From the NCBI RefSeq assembly GCF_014851905.1, contig NZ_JACVAQ010000002.1, positions 806,001 to 870,000 of the forward strand: a DNA stretch of 64,000 nucleotides, in the 5' to 3' direction. The notes under the pieces were generated by a model. That model was not told the origin of the DNA. It did not search any database and saw only the letters and a program-made list of their open reading frames with translations. A program made the translations under genes and the position numbers. The DNA is from Pseudomonas sp. PDM14. GTDB lineage: Bacteria > Pseudomonadota > Gammaproteobacteria > Pseudomonadales > Pseudomonadaceae. Numbering within the stretch: the stretch's first letter is position 1; the number at the start of each line of letters is the position of its first letter. Below, piece by piece: positions 40,285-48,786 of this stretch.

Positions 40285-43200
40285 ATGACCCGTAGACCGC
40301 CGCTTCCCGTCATTCCCGCACTCGACCCGGCCGAATTCGAAAAGGCCTGGCAGGATGCCCCGCACCTGCTCGCCGCACTCAATGGCGCCAAGCTGGGCGC
40401 CTGGTACTGGGACATCGAAAGCGGCAAGGTCAGCTGGTCGCGCGGCGCCCAGGCGCTGTTCGGCTTCGACCCCAAGCGCCCGCTGAGCGCGCCGGTCAAC
40501 TACATCGAACTGATTCCCGAGGAAGACCGCGCCGAAGTGCTGCGCCTGTTCGATGCCGTGCTCGACGGCAAACCGAGCAATCGTGCCTTCCGTCACCGCA
40601 TTCGCTGGCCTGACGGCAGTCTGCACTGGCTGGAAATCAGCGGCAGCCTGCAGCAGCACACCGATGGCAAGCCGCGCGTGTTCGGCGTGATCCGCGACCT
40701 CAGCGCCCAGCGCGAACGCGAGGAAGCCCTGACCAATTCCGAGCGGCGCTTCTCCAGCCTGTTCCACATGAGCCCCGACGTGGTCGTGCTGATCCGCTAC
40801 GCCGACGGCGTGATCACCGAGGCCAACCAGAACTTCGAGGCACTGTTTGGCTGGCCGCCATCGGAGATCATCGGTTTCTCGACCCTCGACCTGAAGCTCT
40901 GGGTACACGCCGCGGAACGCGACTACATGCGCAGCCAGGCGCCACTGATGGATGGCCCGCTGAACCAGGAAGTGCAGCTGCGCACACGCACCGGGCAGAT
41001 CCTCGACGGCATCCTCAGCAGCCAGTATATCGATCTCGACGGCCAGGCTTTTCTGCTGTCCAGCTTCGTCGACACCACCGAACGCAAGCGCGCCGAAGCC
41101 ACCCTGCGCGCCAGCGAAGACAAGTTCGCCAAGGCCTTCCGCCAGACCCCGGACGCTGTGGTCATCACTGACAAGGCCAGCGGCCGCTTCGTCGAGTGCA
41201 ACCCGGCCTTCGAACGCCAGTTCGGCTGGAGCAAGGGCGAAACCATCGGCCGCAGCTCTCTGGAAATGGGCATCTGGGCCAGCCCCAGCGACCGTCAGCG
41301 ACTGATCGATGCCATACAGTACGACGGCACCTGCCACAATCTGGAGGTGCAGCTGTACAGCCGCGACGGCCGCCTGACCCACAACCTGATCTTCGGTGGC
41401 GAGATCGAGTTGAACGGCACGCCCTGCCTGGTGCTGACCGTGCGCGACATCTCCCACGAGCGCGAGCAGGAACAGGCCCTGCTCGACAGCCAGGAGCGCC
41501 TGACCCTGGCCCTCGACTCGGCCAACCTCGGCACCTGGGACTGGCACATCCCCAGCAGCATGCTCTACGGCTCGGCACGCGCCGCCACCCTGCACGGCCT
41601 CAAGGGCGAGCCCTACCACGGCGACTTCGCCGAATTCTTCCGCTGCGTGCCGGAAGACGACCAGCTGAAAATGCGCGTCGCCTACCGCGAGCTGGTCGAG
41701 GGCGTACGCCACGATTACCAGCTGTCCTACCGCGTGCGCATGCCCGACGGCGAGTCGCGCTACCTGGAAAGCACCGCCAAGCTCTACCGCGACGAACAGG
41801 GCGAGCCGCTGCGCATGGCCGGGATCCTGGTCGACATCACCGAGCGGGTGATGCGCGAACAGCGCCTGGCCGCCTCCGAAGAGAAATTCGTCACCCTGTT
41901 CCAGGCCAGCCCGGAGCCAATCTGCGTCTCGCGCGTGCGCGACGGCCACTTCATCGAGGTCAACCCGAGCTTCTCGCAGACCTTCGGCTGGGCATCCCAC
42001 GAAATCGTCGGCCAGAGCGCGCCGGCACTGGGTTTCTGGGTCGACGAGCAGCAGCGCCTGCAGCTGTACAAGAAGATGAGTCGCGACCAGGGCCTGAACA
42101 ACGAGACCGCGCGCTTCCGCACCCGCCAGGGCAAGGAGCTGACCTGCGTGGTGTCCAGCCGCTTCATCCGCGTCGACCGCCAGCTGTGCATCACCACCAC
42201 CTTCCGCGACATCACCGAACGCCAGCAGGCCGAAGCCGCGCTCAAGTCCAGCCAGGAGAAGTTCGCCAAGGCGTTCCACTCCAGTCCCGACGCGATCACC
42301 ATTACCGAGCGCGAGAGCGCCCGCTACATCGAGGTCAACGAAGGCTTTTGCCGCCTCACCGGCTTCCGGGCCGACGAAGTCATCGGCCGTAGTTCGCTGG
42401 AGCTCAACGTCTGGGCCGACCCTCAGGAGCGCGTGCGCCTGCTCGAAACCTTGCGCCAGGATGGCCGCGTGCATCACCTCGAGATGCACGGCCTGCACCG
42501 CGATGGCAGCTCGCGCCTGGTCGAAGTGTCGGTCGAACCGATCGACCTCGACGGCGTGCCCTGCCTGCTGCTCACCGCACGCGACATCAGCGAACTCAAG
42601 GAGGCCCAGGCCCAGGTGCGTCACCTGGCCTACCACGACCCGCTGACCAACCTGCCCAACCGCGCCCTGCTGATGGATCGCCTGACCCAGCAGATCGCCC
42701 TGCTCAAGCGCCACGACCTGCACGGCGCGCTGCTGTTCATCGACCTCGACCACTTCAAGCACATCAACGACTCGCTCGGCCACCCGGTCGGCGATGCGGT
42801 GCTGAAGATGGTCACCGCGCGTCTGGAAGCCAGCGTGCGCCAGGAAGACACCGTGGCACGCCTGGGCGGCGACGAATTCGTCGTGCTGCTCTCCGGCCTG
42901 GAAGGCAAGCGCTCGGAAATCACCCGCCAGGTGCGGCATATCGCCGAAAAGCTGCGCAAGCTGCTGGCCGAGCCGATGCTGCACGACGGCCATCGCCTGC
43001 AGGTAACGCCGAGTATCGGTATTGCCCTGATCCCCGACCACGGCGACAACCCGACCGACCTGCTCAAGCGCGCCGACATCGCCCTGTACCGGGCCAAGGA
43101 TTCCGGGCGCAACACCATCCAGCTGTTCCGCACCACCATGCAGGCCGCCGCCAGCGAGCGCCTGCGCCTGGAAAGCGACCTGCGCATGGCCCTGGCGCGC

Positions 43201-43953
43201 GGCGAATTCGAGCTGTACTTCCAGCCTCAGGTAGACGCCCGCAACGGCCGCGCCATCGGCGCCGAAGCCCTGCTGCGCTGGAGCCATCCGACCCTCGGCG
43301 CGCAGTCGCCAGCCCAGTTCATCCAGGTGCTCGAGGAAAGCGGGCTGATCCTCGAGGTCGGCGCCTGGGTGCTCACCGAGTCCTGCAACGTCGCCGCTCA
43401 GCTCCTGCTCGATGGCGTGATCAGCCGCGGCGACTTCCAGCTCTGCGTCAACATCAGCCCACGGCAGTTCCGCCAGAACGACTTCGTCGACCTGGTCGAG
43501 CGCTGCCTGCAGCAAAGCGCTCTGCCGGCGAGCATGCTCAAGCTGGAGATCACCGAAGGCATCGTGATCCAGAACATCGACGACACCATCGCCAAGATGC
43601 ACCGCCTCAAACGCACCGGCGTGAGCTTCGCGATGGATGACTTCGGCACCGGCTACTCGTCGCTGACCTACCTCAAGCGTCTGCCGGTGGATGTACTGAA
43701 GATCGACCAGTCGTTCGTTCGCGACGCCACCACCGACCCCAACGACGCGGAAATCATCCGCGCCATCGTCGCCATGGCGCGCAGCCTAAACCTCGACATG
43801 ATCGCCGAGGGCGTCGAGCAGATCGAACAGCTGGACTTCCTCCAGCAGCAGGGCTGCCACTTCTACCAGGGCTACTTCTTCAGCAAGCCGTTGCCGCTGG
43901 TGGACTTCCGCCACCTGCTCAAATTCAACCGGCAGCAAACCGCCGAGGCATGA
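40285..43953 (+). CDS. Six-PAS cyclic di-GMP protein (GGDEF-EAL)
   Basis: The 1222-residue product has no membrane segment. Six PAS domains can be counted by their repeated start segments (near residues 30, 150, 275, 400, 530, 655), several followed by PAC motifs such as LTVRDIS and TTFRDITER. The diguanylate cyclase domain has intact GGDEF at 861-865 and an intact RxxD inhibitory site (RQED) five residues before it. The phosphodiesterase domain has EAL at 994-996 plus DDFGTGYSSL. Both activities may therefore be present, switched by ligand or redox input to the PAS array. It stands alone between lysR and ibpA and ends in a strong terminator. Confidence 0.95.
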   Translation: MTRRPPLPVIPALDPAEFEKAWQDAPHLLAALNGAKLGAWYWDIESGKVSWSRGAQALFGFDPKRPLSAPVNYIELIPEEDRAEVLRLFDAVLDGKPSNRAFRHRIRWPDGSLHWLEISGSLQQHTDGKPRVFGVIRDLSAQREREEALTNSERRFSSLFHMSPDVVVLIRYADGVITEANQNFEALFGWPPSEIIGFSTLDLKLWVHAAERDYMRSQAPLMDGPLNQEVQLRTRTGQILDGILSSQYIDLDGQAFLLSSFVDTTERKRAEATLRASEDKFAKAFRQTPDAVVITDKASGRFVECNPAFERQFGWSKGETIGRSSLEMGIWASPSDRQRLIDAIQYDGTCHNLEVQLYSRDGRLTHNLIFGGEIELNGTPCLVLTVRDISHEREQEQALLDSQERLTLALDSANLGTWDWHIPSSMLYGSARAATLHGLKGEPYHGDFAEFFRCVPEDDQLKMRVAYRELVEGVRHDYQLSYRVRMPDGESRYLESTAKLYRDEQGEPLRMAGILVDITERVMREQRLAASEEKFVTLFQASPEPICVSRVRDGHFIEVNPSFSQTFGWASHEIVGQSAPALGFWVDEQQRLQLYKKMSRDQGLNNETARFRTRQGKELTCVVSSRFIRVDRQLCITTTFRDITERQQAEAALKSSQEKFAKAFHSSPDAITITERESARYIEVNEGFCRLTGFRADEVIGRSSLELNVWADPQERVRLLETLRQDGRVHHLEMHGLHRDGSSRLVEVSVEPIDLDGVPCLLLTARDISELKEAQAQVRHLAYHDPLTNLPNRALLMDRLTQQIALLKRHDLHGALLFIDLDHFKHINDSLGHPVGDAVLKMVTARLEASVRQEDTVARLGGDEFVVLLSGLEGKRSEITRQVRHIAEKLRKLLAEPMLHDGHRLQVTPSIGIALIPDHGDNPTDLLKRADIALYRAKDSGRNTIQLFRTTMQAAASERLRLESDLRMALARGEFELYFQPQVDARNGRAIGAEALLRWSHPTLGAQSPAQFIQVLEESGLILEVGAWVLTESCNVAAQLLLDGVISRGDFQLCVNISPRQFRQNDFVDLVERCLQQSALPASMLKLEITEGIVIQNIDDTIAKMHRLKRTGVSFAMDDFGTGYSSLTYLKRLPVDVLKIDQSFVRDATTDPNDAEIIRAIVAMARSLNLDMIAEGVEQIEQLDFLQQQGCHFYQGYFFSKPLPLVDFRHLLKFNRQQTAEA

Positions 43954-43979
43954 AAAAGGCGCCCTAGGGCGCCTTTTTT
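43953..43979. terminator. Bidirectional terminator after GGDEF-EAL gene
   Basis: A perfect stem (GGCGCC/GGCGCC with A and T flanks, loop CTAG) with six T residues on the plus strand and five A residues before it. It also serves ibpA on the minus strand. Confidence 0.92.
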
Positions 43980-44011
43980 CCATCATCGCGAGTTACATCA
44001 TCGCGCGCAGC

Positions 44012-44461
44012 TTAGCTCTGCAGCACCGGCTGCTGGCCGCTGATCGGAATGCGCTTGGCCTTGGCTTCCTCGGGCACGATGCGCTCCAGCTCGATGTTCA
44101 GCAGGCCGTTGACCAGGCTCGCTGCCTTCACTTCGATGTGGTCGGCGAGGCGGAACGACAGCTTGAAGCCGCGCTGGGCGATGCCCTGGTGCAGATAGGT
44201 CACGCTTTCCGCGCTGCGCTCACGCTTGCCGCCGGTGACGGTCAGCACGCCACGCTCGACCTGCAACTCCATGTCCTGCTCCTGGAAGCCGGCAGCGGCA
44301 ACCACGATGCGGTACTGGTCATCGCCATGCTTCTCGACGTTGTAGGGCGGGTAGGAACTGCCGCTGGCCTCGTTGCGCAGGGCCGACTCGAACAGGTCGT
44401 TGAAGCGGTCGAAACCGATGGATTGGCGGAACAGCGGGGCCAGGGAAAGGACGTTGCTCAT
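44012..44461 (-). CDS. ibpA: Small heat-shock protein (Hsp20/IbpA)
   Basis: The 149-residue small heat-shock chaperone holds unfolding proteins for refolding by DnaK and ClpB. Alpha-crystallin domain about 38-130, with YNVEKHGDDQYRIVVAAAGF and GLLNIELERIVPEE; the C-terminal IPI motif (KRIPISG) is needed for oligomerisation. Expression appears to have two heat-responsive layers, a sigma-32-like promoter (44528-44556) and a ROSE-like leader. Confidence 0.96.
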   Translation of the reverse strand: MSNVLSLAPLFRQSIGFDRFNDLFESALRNEASGSSYPPYNVEKHGDDQYRIVVAAAGFQEQDMELQVERGVLTVTGGKRERSAESVTYLHQGIAQRGFKLSFRLADHIEVKAASLVNGLLNIELERIVPEEAKAKRIPISGQQPVLQS

Positions 44462-44526
44462 GGAAAATCTCCTGAATAAATCAGCAAGTGGTGAATGCGG
44501 GACCCGACTTCGGCATCCCGCATTGC
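44462..44526 (-). promoter_or_regulatory. ROSE-like RNA thermometer in the ibpA leader
   Basis: Two hairpins precede the start codon on the minus strand. The distal one pairs AATGCGGGA with TCCCGCATT (44492-44525 region). The proximal one pairs CTTGCTGA with TCAGGAG (44488-44469), hiding the AGGAG ribosome-binding site. It contains the UUGCU of ROSE elements with its bulged G and a U-G pair, the weak points that melt on heating. Confidence 0.8.
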
Positions 44527-44527
44527 C

Positions 44528-44556
44528 TAGATGCGGACGGGGTGCGAAATTTCAAG
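44528..44556 (-). promoter_or_regulatory. Sigma-32 (RpoH) type promoter of ibpA
   Basis: On the minus strand CTTGAAA (44556-44550), a 14-base spacer and CGCATCTA (44535-44528) fit the heat-shock consensus CTTGAAA and CCCCATnT. Predicted start near 44520 gives a leader of about 60 bases, the right size for the thermometer. Confidence 0.75.
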
Positions 44557-44591
44557 AGCGGCTATTTTTCCTGCACACGACGAGGTGACGA

Positions 44592-45338
44592 ATGGACAAG
44601 GTCATGCTGATCACCGGCGCCAGCCGTGGCATTGGCGCCGCCATTGCGCGCCTGGCGGCGGCGCGAGGCTATGCGTTGTGCCTGAACTATCGCGAGCGCA
44701 GCGAAGCGGCGGCAAGCCTGGTCGAGGAGATCGAGCGCCAGGGCGGCCACGCCATCGCCGTGGCGGCGGATGTCGCCGATGAGGCGCAGGTCGTGCAGCT
44801 GTTCGAGCGCATCGACCAGGCTTTCGGTCGCCTCGACGTGCTGGTCAACAATGCCGGCATGCTGGAAACCCAGATGCGCCTGGAGCAGATGGACGCCGCC
44901 CGTCTGCAGCGAGTCTTCGCCACTAACGTGATCGGCAGCTTTCTCTGCGCCCGCGAGGCGATCAAGCGCCTGTCCACCCGGCATGGCGGCCGCGGCGGCG
45001 CCATCGTCAACCTGTCGTCCATCGCCGCGCGTATCGGTGCACCCAACGAGTACATCGACTACGCCGCGGCCAAGGGCGCCATCGACAGCATGACCCTGGG
45101 CCTGGCCAAGGAAGTCGCCGCCGAGGGCATCCGCGTCAACGCCGTGCGCCCAGGCGTGATCCACACCGAGATCCACGCCAGCGGTGGCGAACCGGGACGC
45201 ATCGAGCGGGTCAAGGCCAGCGTGCCCATGGCCCGCGGCGGACTGGCCGAGGAAGTGGCGGAAGCGATTCTATGGCTGGCCAGCGAGGCGGCGTCGTACA
45301 CCAGCGGCGCGCTGCTGGACGTCAGCGGCGGCCGCTGA
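44592..45338 (+). CDS. Short-chain dehydrogenase/reductase
   Basis: The 248-residue classical SDR has cofactor motif TGASRGIG (residues 8-15), NNAG (about 91-94), catalytic Ser in VNLSS and YIDYAAAK with Tyr and Lys of the YxxxK dyad. The basic residues after the second strand (NYRERSEA) suggest NADP(H). The substrate is unknown; it resembles glucose/3-oxoacyl reductase-type SDRs. Divergent from ibpA; start chosen for GAGGTGACGA upstream. Confidence 0.93.
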   Translation: MDKVMLITGASRGIGAAIARLAAARGYALCLNYRERSEAAASLVEEIERQGGHAIAVAADVADEAQVVQLFERIDQAFGRLDVLVNNAGMLETQMRLEQMDAARLQRVFATNVIGSFLCAREAIKRLSTRHGGRGGAIVNLSSIAARIGAPNEYIDYAAAKGAIDSMTLGLAKEVAAEGIRVNAVRPGVIHTEIHASGGEPGRIERVKASVPMARGGLAEEVAEAILWLASEAASYTSGALLDVSGGR

Positions 45339-45340
45339 AC

Positions 45341-46321
45341 TCAGGCGCAGAGCGCATCAGACGGCGTGCGACTGGCGGTCTGCAGGCCGAGCAAGGCATC
45401 GATCTGCGCGCAATCGTTCTCACGACGCATCGCCGCGAACAGCGCGATCGCTTCCGGGTAGCTGCGCGTGAGCATCGCCCGCCATTGCTTGAGCCGACCC
45501 GGGGCGTAGCGCGGGGCGATCTTGCCGCGCGCCTGCAGCCAGAAGTCCTGCAGCAGCGGCAGGAATTCTTCCCAGGTCATCGGCGCCACCGGCTGCCTCG
45601 CCTGCGCAGCGGCGATCTGCCGGGCGAGGTCCGGACGCGAGACCAGCCCGCGACCAAGCATGATGTCCTCCACACCACTGACCTCGCGGCAACGCCGCCA
45701 GTCCTCCAGGCTCCACACCTCGCCGTTGGCGTAGACCGGAACCGCCACCGCCTCCTGCACGCGCGCCACCCACTCCCAGTGCGCCGGCGGCTTGTAGCCA
45801 TCGGTCTTGGTCCGCGCATGCACCACCAGCTGCGCCGCACCGCCGTCCACCAGGGCACGGGCACAATCCAGCGCGCCATCGGGACTGTCGAAGCCCAGGC
45901 GCATCTTCGCGGTCACCGGAATTTCCCGCGGCACGGCGCGGCGCACCTCGCTGAGGATGGCGTGGAGCAGCTCCGGCTCCTTGAGCAAGACCGCACCGCC
46001 ACGCGACTTGTTCACCGTCTTTGCCGGGCAACCGAAGTTGAGATCGATCACCGGCGCACCCAGCTCGCAGGCATAGGCGGCATTCTCGGCCAGGCACACC
46101 GGATCGGAACCAAGCAGTTGTACCCGCACCGGCGTGCCGCTGCGGGTACGCGACGCACTGCCCAGCTCGGGTGCCAGCTTGCGGAAGTGGCTGGCCGGCA
46201 GCAGCCGGTCGCTGACGCGGATGAACTCGGTCACGCACCAGTCGATGCCACCGACACGAGTCAGCACGTCGCGAAGAATCTCGTCGACCAGGCCTTCCAT
46301 GGGCGCCAAGGCGATCTGCAT
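45341..46321 (-). CDS. dusC: tRNA-dihydrouridine(16) synthase DusC
   Basis: The 326-residue FMN enzyme reduces U16 of tRNA. TIM barrel with [13 protein letters not shown] and catalytic Cys98 in [11 protein letters not shown], the same number as E. coli DusC. The C-terminal helical tRNA-binding domain (about 245-310) contains [14 protein letters not shown] and [15 protein letters not shown], typical of DusC rather than DusA or DusB. Convergent with the SDR gene, two bases apart. Confidence 0.93.
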   Translation of the reverse strand: MQIALAPMEGLVDEILRDVLTRVGGIDWCVTEFIRVSDRLLPASHFRKLAPELGSASRTRSGTPVRVQLLGSDPVCLAENAAYACELGAPVIDLNFGCPAKTVNKSRGGAVLLKEPELLHAILSEVRRAVPREIPVTAKMRLGFDSPDGALDCARALVDGGAAQLVVHARTKTDGYKPPAHWEWVARVQEAVAVPVYANGEVWSLEDWRRCREVSGVEDIMLGRGLVSRPDLARQIAAAQARQPVAPMTWEEFLPLLQDFWLQARGKIAPRYAPGRLKQWRAMLTRSYPEAIALFAAMRRENDCAQIDALLGLQTASRTPSDALCA

Positions 46322-46437
46322 GGGTACGGGTATCCGGAAAAAGGGCGCGTAGTCTAAGCGCTGCGGCAGATCGGCGGAATTACCCGCGGGCCGGCAAGGT
46401 CCATTGGGGACCTGCGACTGACGAAAGGACTACCGCC

Positions 46438-46830
46438 ATGCGCTTGCCCCTGCTGCTTGCCCTGTGCCTCGCCTGCCCCATGGCAGTGGCGGAAATCACC
46501 ATCCCGGTGCCCCAGCTGACGCCCAACGAACCGGCGCCGGACTCACCGGCGCGGCTGGTGGTCATGCGTGACGAAAGCGCGCCGAATGCCTGCGATGTCG
46601 AGCTGTACATCAACCAAGTGGTGGTCGGTAAAGTGGCGCCAGGCGAAACCCTGAGCCTGGACGTACCCGCCGGCGACCTGAGCCTGGCGGTCTCGATCTC
46701 GCAGGCGGGTTATTGCGGCGGCCTGGGCCCGGGCACGCCGCAGTCGGTGCTGATCGAGCCAGGGCAGACCCGTCAGTTCGCCATCACCGTCGAACCGGGC
46801 CAGGCTTTCCTCGCCCCGTTGTCGGAATAA
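46438..46830 (+). CDS. Exported hypothetical protein
   Basis: The 130-residue product has a clear signal peptide (MRLPLLLALCLACPMAVA, cleavage near residue 18). The mature part is Pro-rich at first (PVPQLTPNEPAP) and then beta-strand-rich, with two Cys (NACDVELYINQVVVGKV and AGYCGG) that could form a disulfide. The layout suggests a small periplasmic beta domain of the PEGA/carbohydrate-binding type, but I recognise no family. Start at 46438 follows GAAAGGAC. Convergent with the thioesterase gene. Confidence 0.8.
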   Translation: MRLPLLLALCLACPMAVAEITIPVPQLTPNEPAPDSPARLVVMRDESAPNACDVELYINQVVVGKVAPGETLSLDVPAGDLSLAVSISQAGYCGGLGPGTPQSVLIEPGQTRQFAITVEPGQAFLAPLSE

Positions 46831-46833
46831 GCG

Positions 46834-47274
46834 CTACGCGCTAGGTTCGAGCAACGCCTGGCCGTAACCCTCGATGAACTCCACCGGCATGCGCTTGGGC
46901 TTGCCTGTGGACAGTTCGATGCAGACGAAGGTGGTTCTTGCACGCAGTAGCGTGCAGGCATCACTGGGGCGCACCAACTGGAAATGCCGGGTCATCTTCA
47001 GGCGCTGGTCGGACTCGATGATCCAGGTGGCCAGTTGCAGCGCCTCGCCTTCGTAGGCGCTGGCCAGGTAATCGATCTCGTGACGCACCACCGCCATCGC
47101 CCGATCTAGGCGCCGGTACTCGGCCAGGTCCAGACCGAGGCTCTGCGAATGCCGCCAGGCGCAACGCTCCAGCCAACTGACGTAGACCGCGTTGTTGGCG
47201 TGGCCGAGGCCGTCGATATCGTCGGCAGTGACGCTCAGGTCGATGACGAATGGGGTAGCGAGATCCCAGGTCAC
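46834..47274 (-). CDS. Acyl-CoA thioesterase, hotdog fold (4HBT)
   Basis: The 146-residue product has the 4HBT/YbgC signature: DIDGLGHANNAVYVSWLE with the catalytic Asp, then a central helix and strands (VRHEIDYLASAYEGEALQL). Such enzymes cleave acyl-CoA; the chain length cannot be told. GTG start overlaps the eda-like stop by four bases, so it is coupled to that gene. Confidence 0.92.
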   Translation of the reverse strand: MTWDLATPFVIDLSVTADDIDGLGHANNAVYVSWLERCAWRHSQSLGLDLAEYRRLDRAMAVVRHEIDYLASAYEGEALQLATWIIESDQRLKMTRHFQLVRPSDACTLLRARTTFVCIELSTGKPKRMPVEFIEGYGQALLEPSA

Positions 47275-47921
47275 GGCTGCACATCCTGGCTGGCGCCCAG
47301 CGCAACGGCTTCGGCGGCCAGCTGGGTGATCTGGTCCCAGGCGCGCGCACGAATCAGGTTGTCCGGGGCGATCCAGGTACCGCCGACGCAGGCCACGTTC
47401 GGCAAGCGCAGGAAGCTCAGCAGGTTGTCCGGCGTAACGCCGCCGGTCGGGCAGAAACGGATGCCGGTGAACGGCCCCTTGAAGCTCTTGAGCATCTTCA
47501 CGCTGGTGTTGCCATTGGCCGGGAACAACTTCAGCGAACGGTAGCCGTATTCAAGCGCCAGCAGCACTTCCGACGGGGTCATCACGCCCGGCAGGTAGGG
47601 CAGCCCGGAATCCTCGGCAGCGGCGGCCAGGCGCTCGGTGCACCCTGGGCTAACGGCGAACTGGGCACCGGCATCGCGGGCCTCGAGGAACTGCTCGGTG
47701 TGGATCAGCGTACCGGCGCCCACCAGCAGCTCCGGCAGGGCCGCCCGGATCGCCGCCAGGGCATCCAGCGCCCGCGGCGTGCGCAGGGTCACCTCAAGCA
47801 CCCGCACCCCGCCAGCGAACAGCGCCTGGGCCAGGTCGACCGCCAGCGCGTTGTCTTCGATCACCAGCACCGGCAACACCGGGCGCGCCCGCTGCAGCAC
47901 CACATCCATCGTCAGGCTCAT
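47271..47921 (-). CDS. eda: KDPG/KHG aldolase
   Basis: The 216-residue class I aldolase cleaves 2-keto-3-deoxy-6-phosphogluconate to pyruvate and glyceraldehyde 3-phosphate (Entner-Doudoroff). Glu43 in VLEVTLRT and Schiff-base Lys131 in SLKLFPANG are in place. The start at 47921 follows GGGGGA. The usual zwf-pgl-eda neighbours are absent, so this may be a second copy; P. aeruginosa also has an aldolase gene at the equivalent site. Exact substrate (KDPG, KHG or KDPGal) cannot be settled. Confidence 0.9.
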   Translation of the reverse strand: MSLTMDVVLQRARPVLPVLVIEDNALAVDLAQALFAGGVRVLEVTLRTPRALDALAAIRAALPELLVGAGTLIHTEQFLEARDAGAQFAVSPGCTERLAAAAEDSGLPYLPGVMTPSEVLLALEYGYRSLKLFPANGNTSVKMLKSFKGPFTGIRFCPTGGVTPDNLLSFLRLPNVACVGGTWIAPDNLIRARAWDQITQLAAEAVALGASQDVQP

Positions 47922-48170
47922 GTCATCGTCCCCCTGCAAAATATCCACACCCGGCCAGCCAGGCGAATCCGTCCAGTCAACGCAGCTTCGGACAACCCGC
48001 GGCGCGCAATGTCAGCTGTGACGGCGAGATCGTCCGACGAAGCACACCAGACGCAGCCAGGCCGCTCGCCGTATTCAAGAGCTGCAGTGTACCGGCTAGA
48101 GGCGCGCAATCGAAACGACAGGGTAAAGGACGCCGCATACGGACGCGGGCGAGAGGGTTTTGGACAGCGG
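47922..48170. other. Gap upstream of the eda-like gene, no gene seen
   Basis: Between the eda-like start and the tRNA-operon terminator I see no convincing coding frame or RNA. It should hold the promoter of the eda-thioesterase pair, but no clear -35/-10 pair was found. Confidence 0.4.
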
Positions 48171-48207
48171 AAAAACAAAAGGGCCATTCCGCTAGGAATG
48201 ACCCCTT
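48171..48207 (-). terminator. Terminator of the Ala/Glu tRNA operon
   Basis: A stem built on CATTCC/GGAATG with outer GGG/CCC pairs (48181-48207) is followed on the minus strand by TTTTGTTTTT. It lies about 26 bases past the last tRNA-Glu. Confidence 0.82.
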
Positions 48208-48232
48208 AAGCCCGCAAAACGCGGAATAAAAA

Positions 48233-48308
48233 TGGCGTCCCCTAGGGGACTCGAACCCCTGTTACCGCCGTGAAAGGGCGGTGTCCTAGGCCACTAGACG
48301 AAGGGGAC
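48233..48308 (-). tRNA. tRNA-Glu (UUC), copy 2 of the operon
   Basis: A 76-nt cloverleaf starting GTCCCCTTCGTCTAG with anticodon TTC in CTTTCAC, encoded CCA. Identical in the reading to the copy at 48475-48550. Confidence 0.98.
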
Positions 48309-48356
48309 GAAACCTTCGAACAACAAGGCCAGCAGCGAGCTGGCCTTGAGTGGAAT

Positions 48357-48432
<76 letters not shown>

Positions 48433-48474
48433 GGATTTAGCGTCTCTCGACGAGCAGTGCAAGCACTGCATGAA

Positions 48475-48550
48475 TGGCGTCCCCTAGGGGACTCGAACCC
48501 CTGTTACCGCCGTGAAAGGGCGGTGTCCTAGGCCACTAGACGAAGGGGAC
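48475..48550 (-). tRNA. tRNA-Glu (UUC), copy 1 of the operon
   Basis: Same 76-nt sequence as 48233-48308; anticodon TTC and encoded CCA. The Ala/Glu pair is tandemly duplicated. Confidence 0.98.
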
Positions 48551-48597
48551 AAAACCTTCATTTACACGAACGAGCTGGAATTCGTTCGGTGGCAATT

Positions 48598-48673
<76 letters not shown>

Positions 48674-48691
48674 GTCTTAACGACGGGGCGC

Positions 48692-48720
48692 ATATTAGGT
48701 GCCGAGCTGTAGGCTGTCAA
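48692..48720 (-). promoter_or_regulatory. Strong sigma-70 promoter of the four-tRNA operon
   Basis: Minus strand TTGACA (48720-48715), 17-base spacer, TAATAT (48697-48692), then a GC-rich discriminator GCGCCCC as in stringently controlled stable-RNA promoters. Confidence 0.9.
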
Positions 48721-48786
48721 CACAATTTTTCCGCCGTGGTTGAATCTTTTATCCACAAGAACAACCACTTACCGAAGAGCACTGGA

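Noticed and set aside
40138..43602. 1154-codon minus-strand frame
   Set aside because: Mirror image of the repeated PAS-GGDEF-EAL gene; apparent repeats come from the sense-strand PAS domains.
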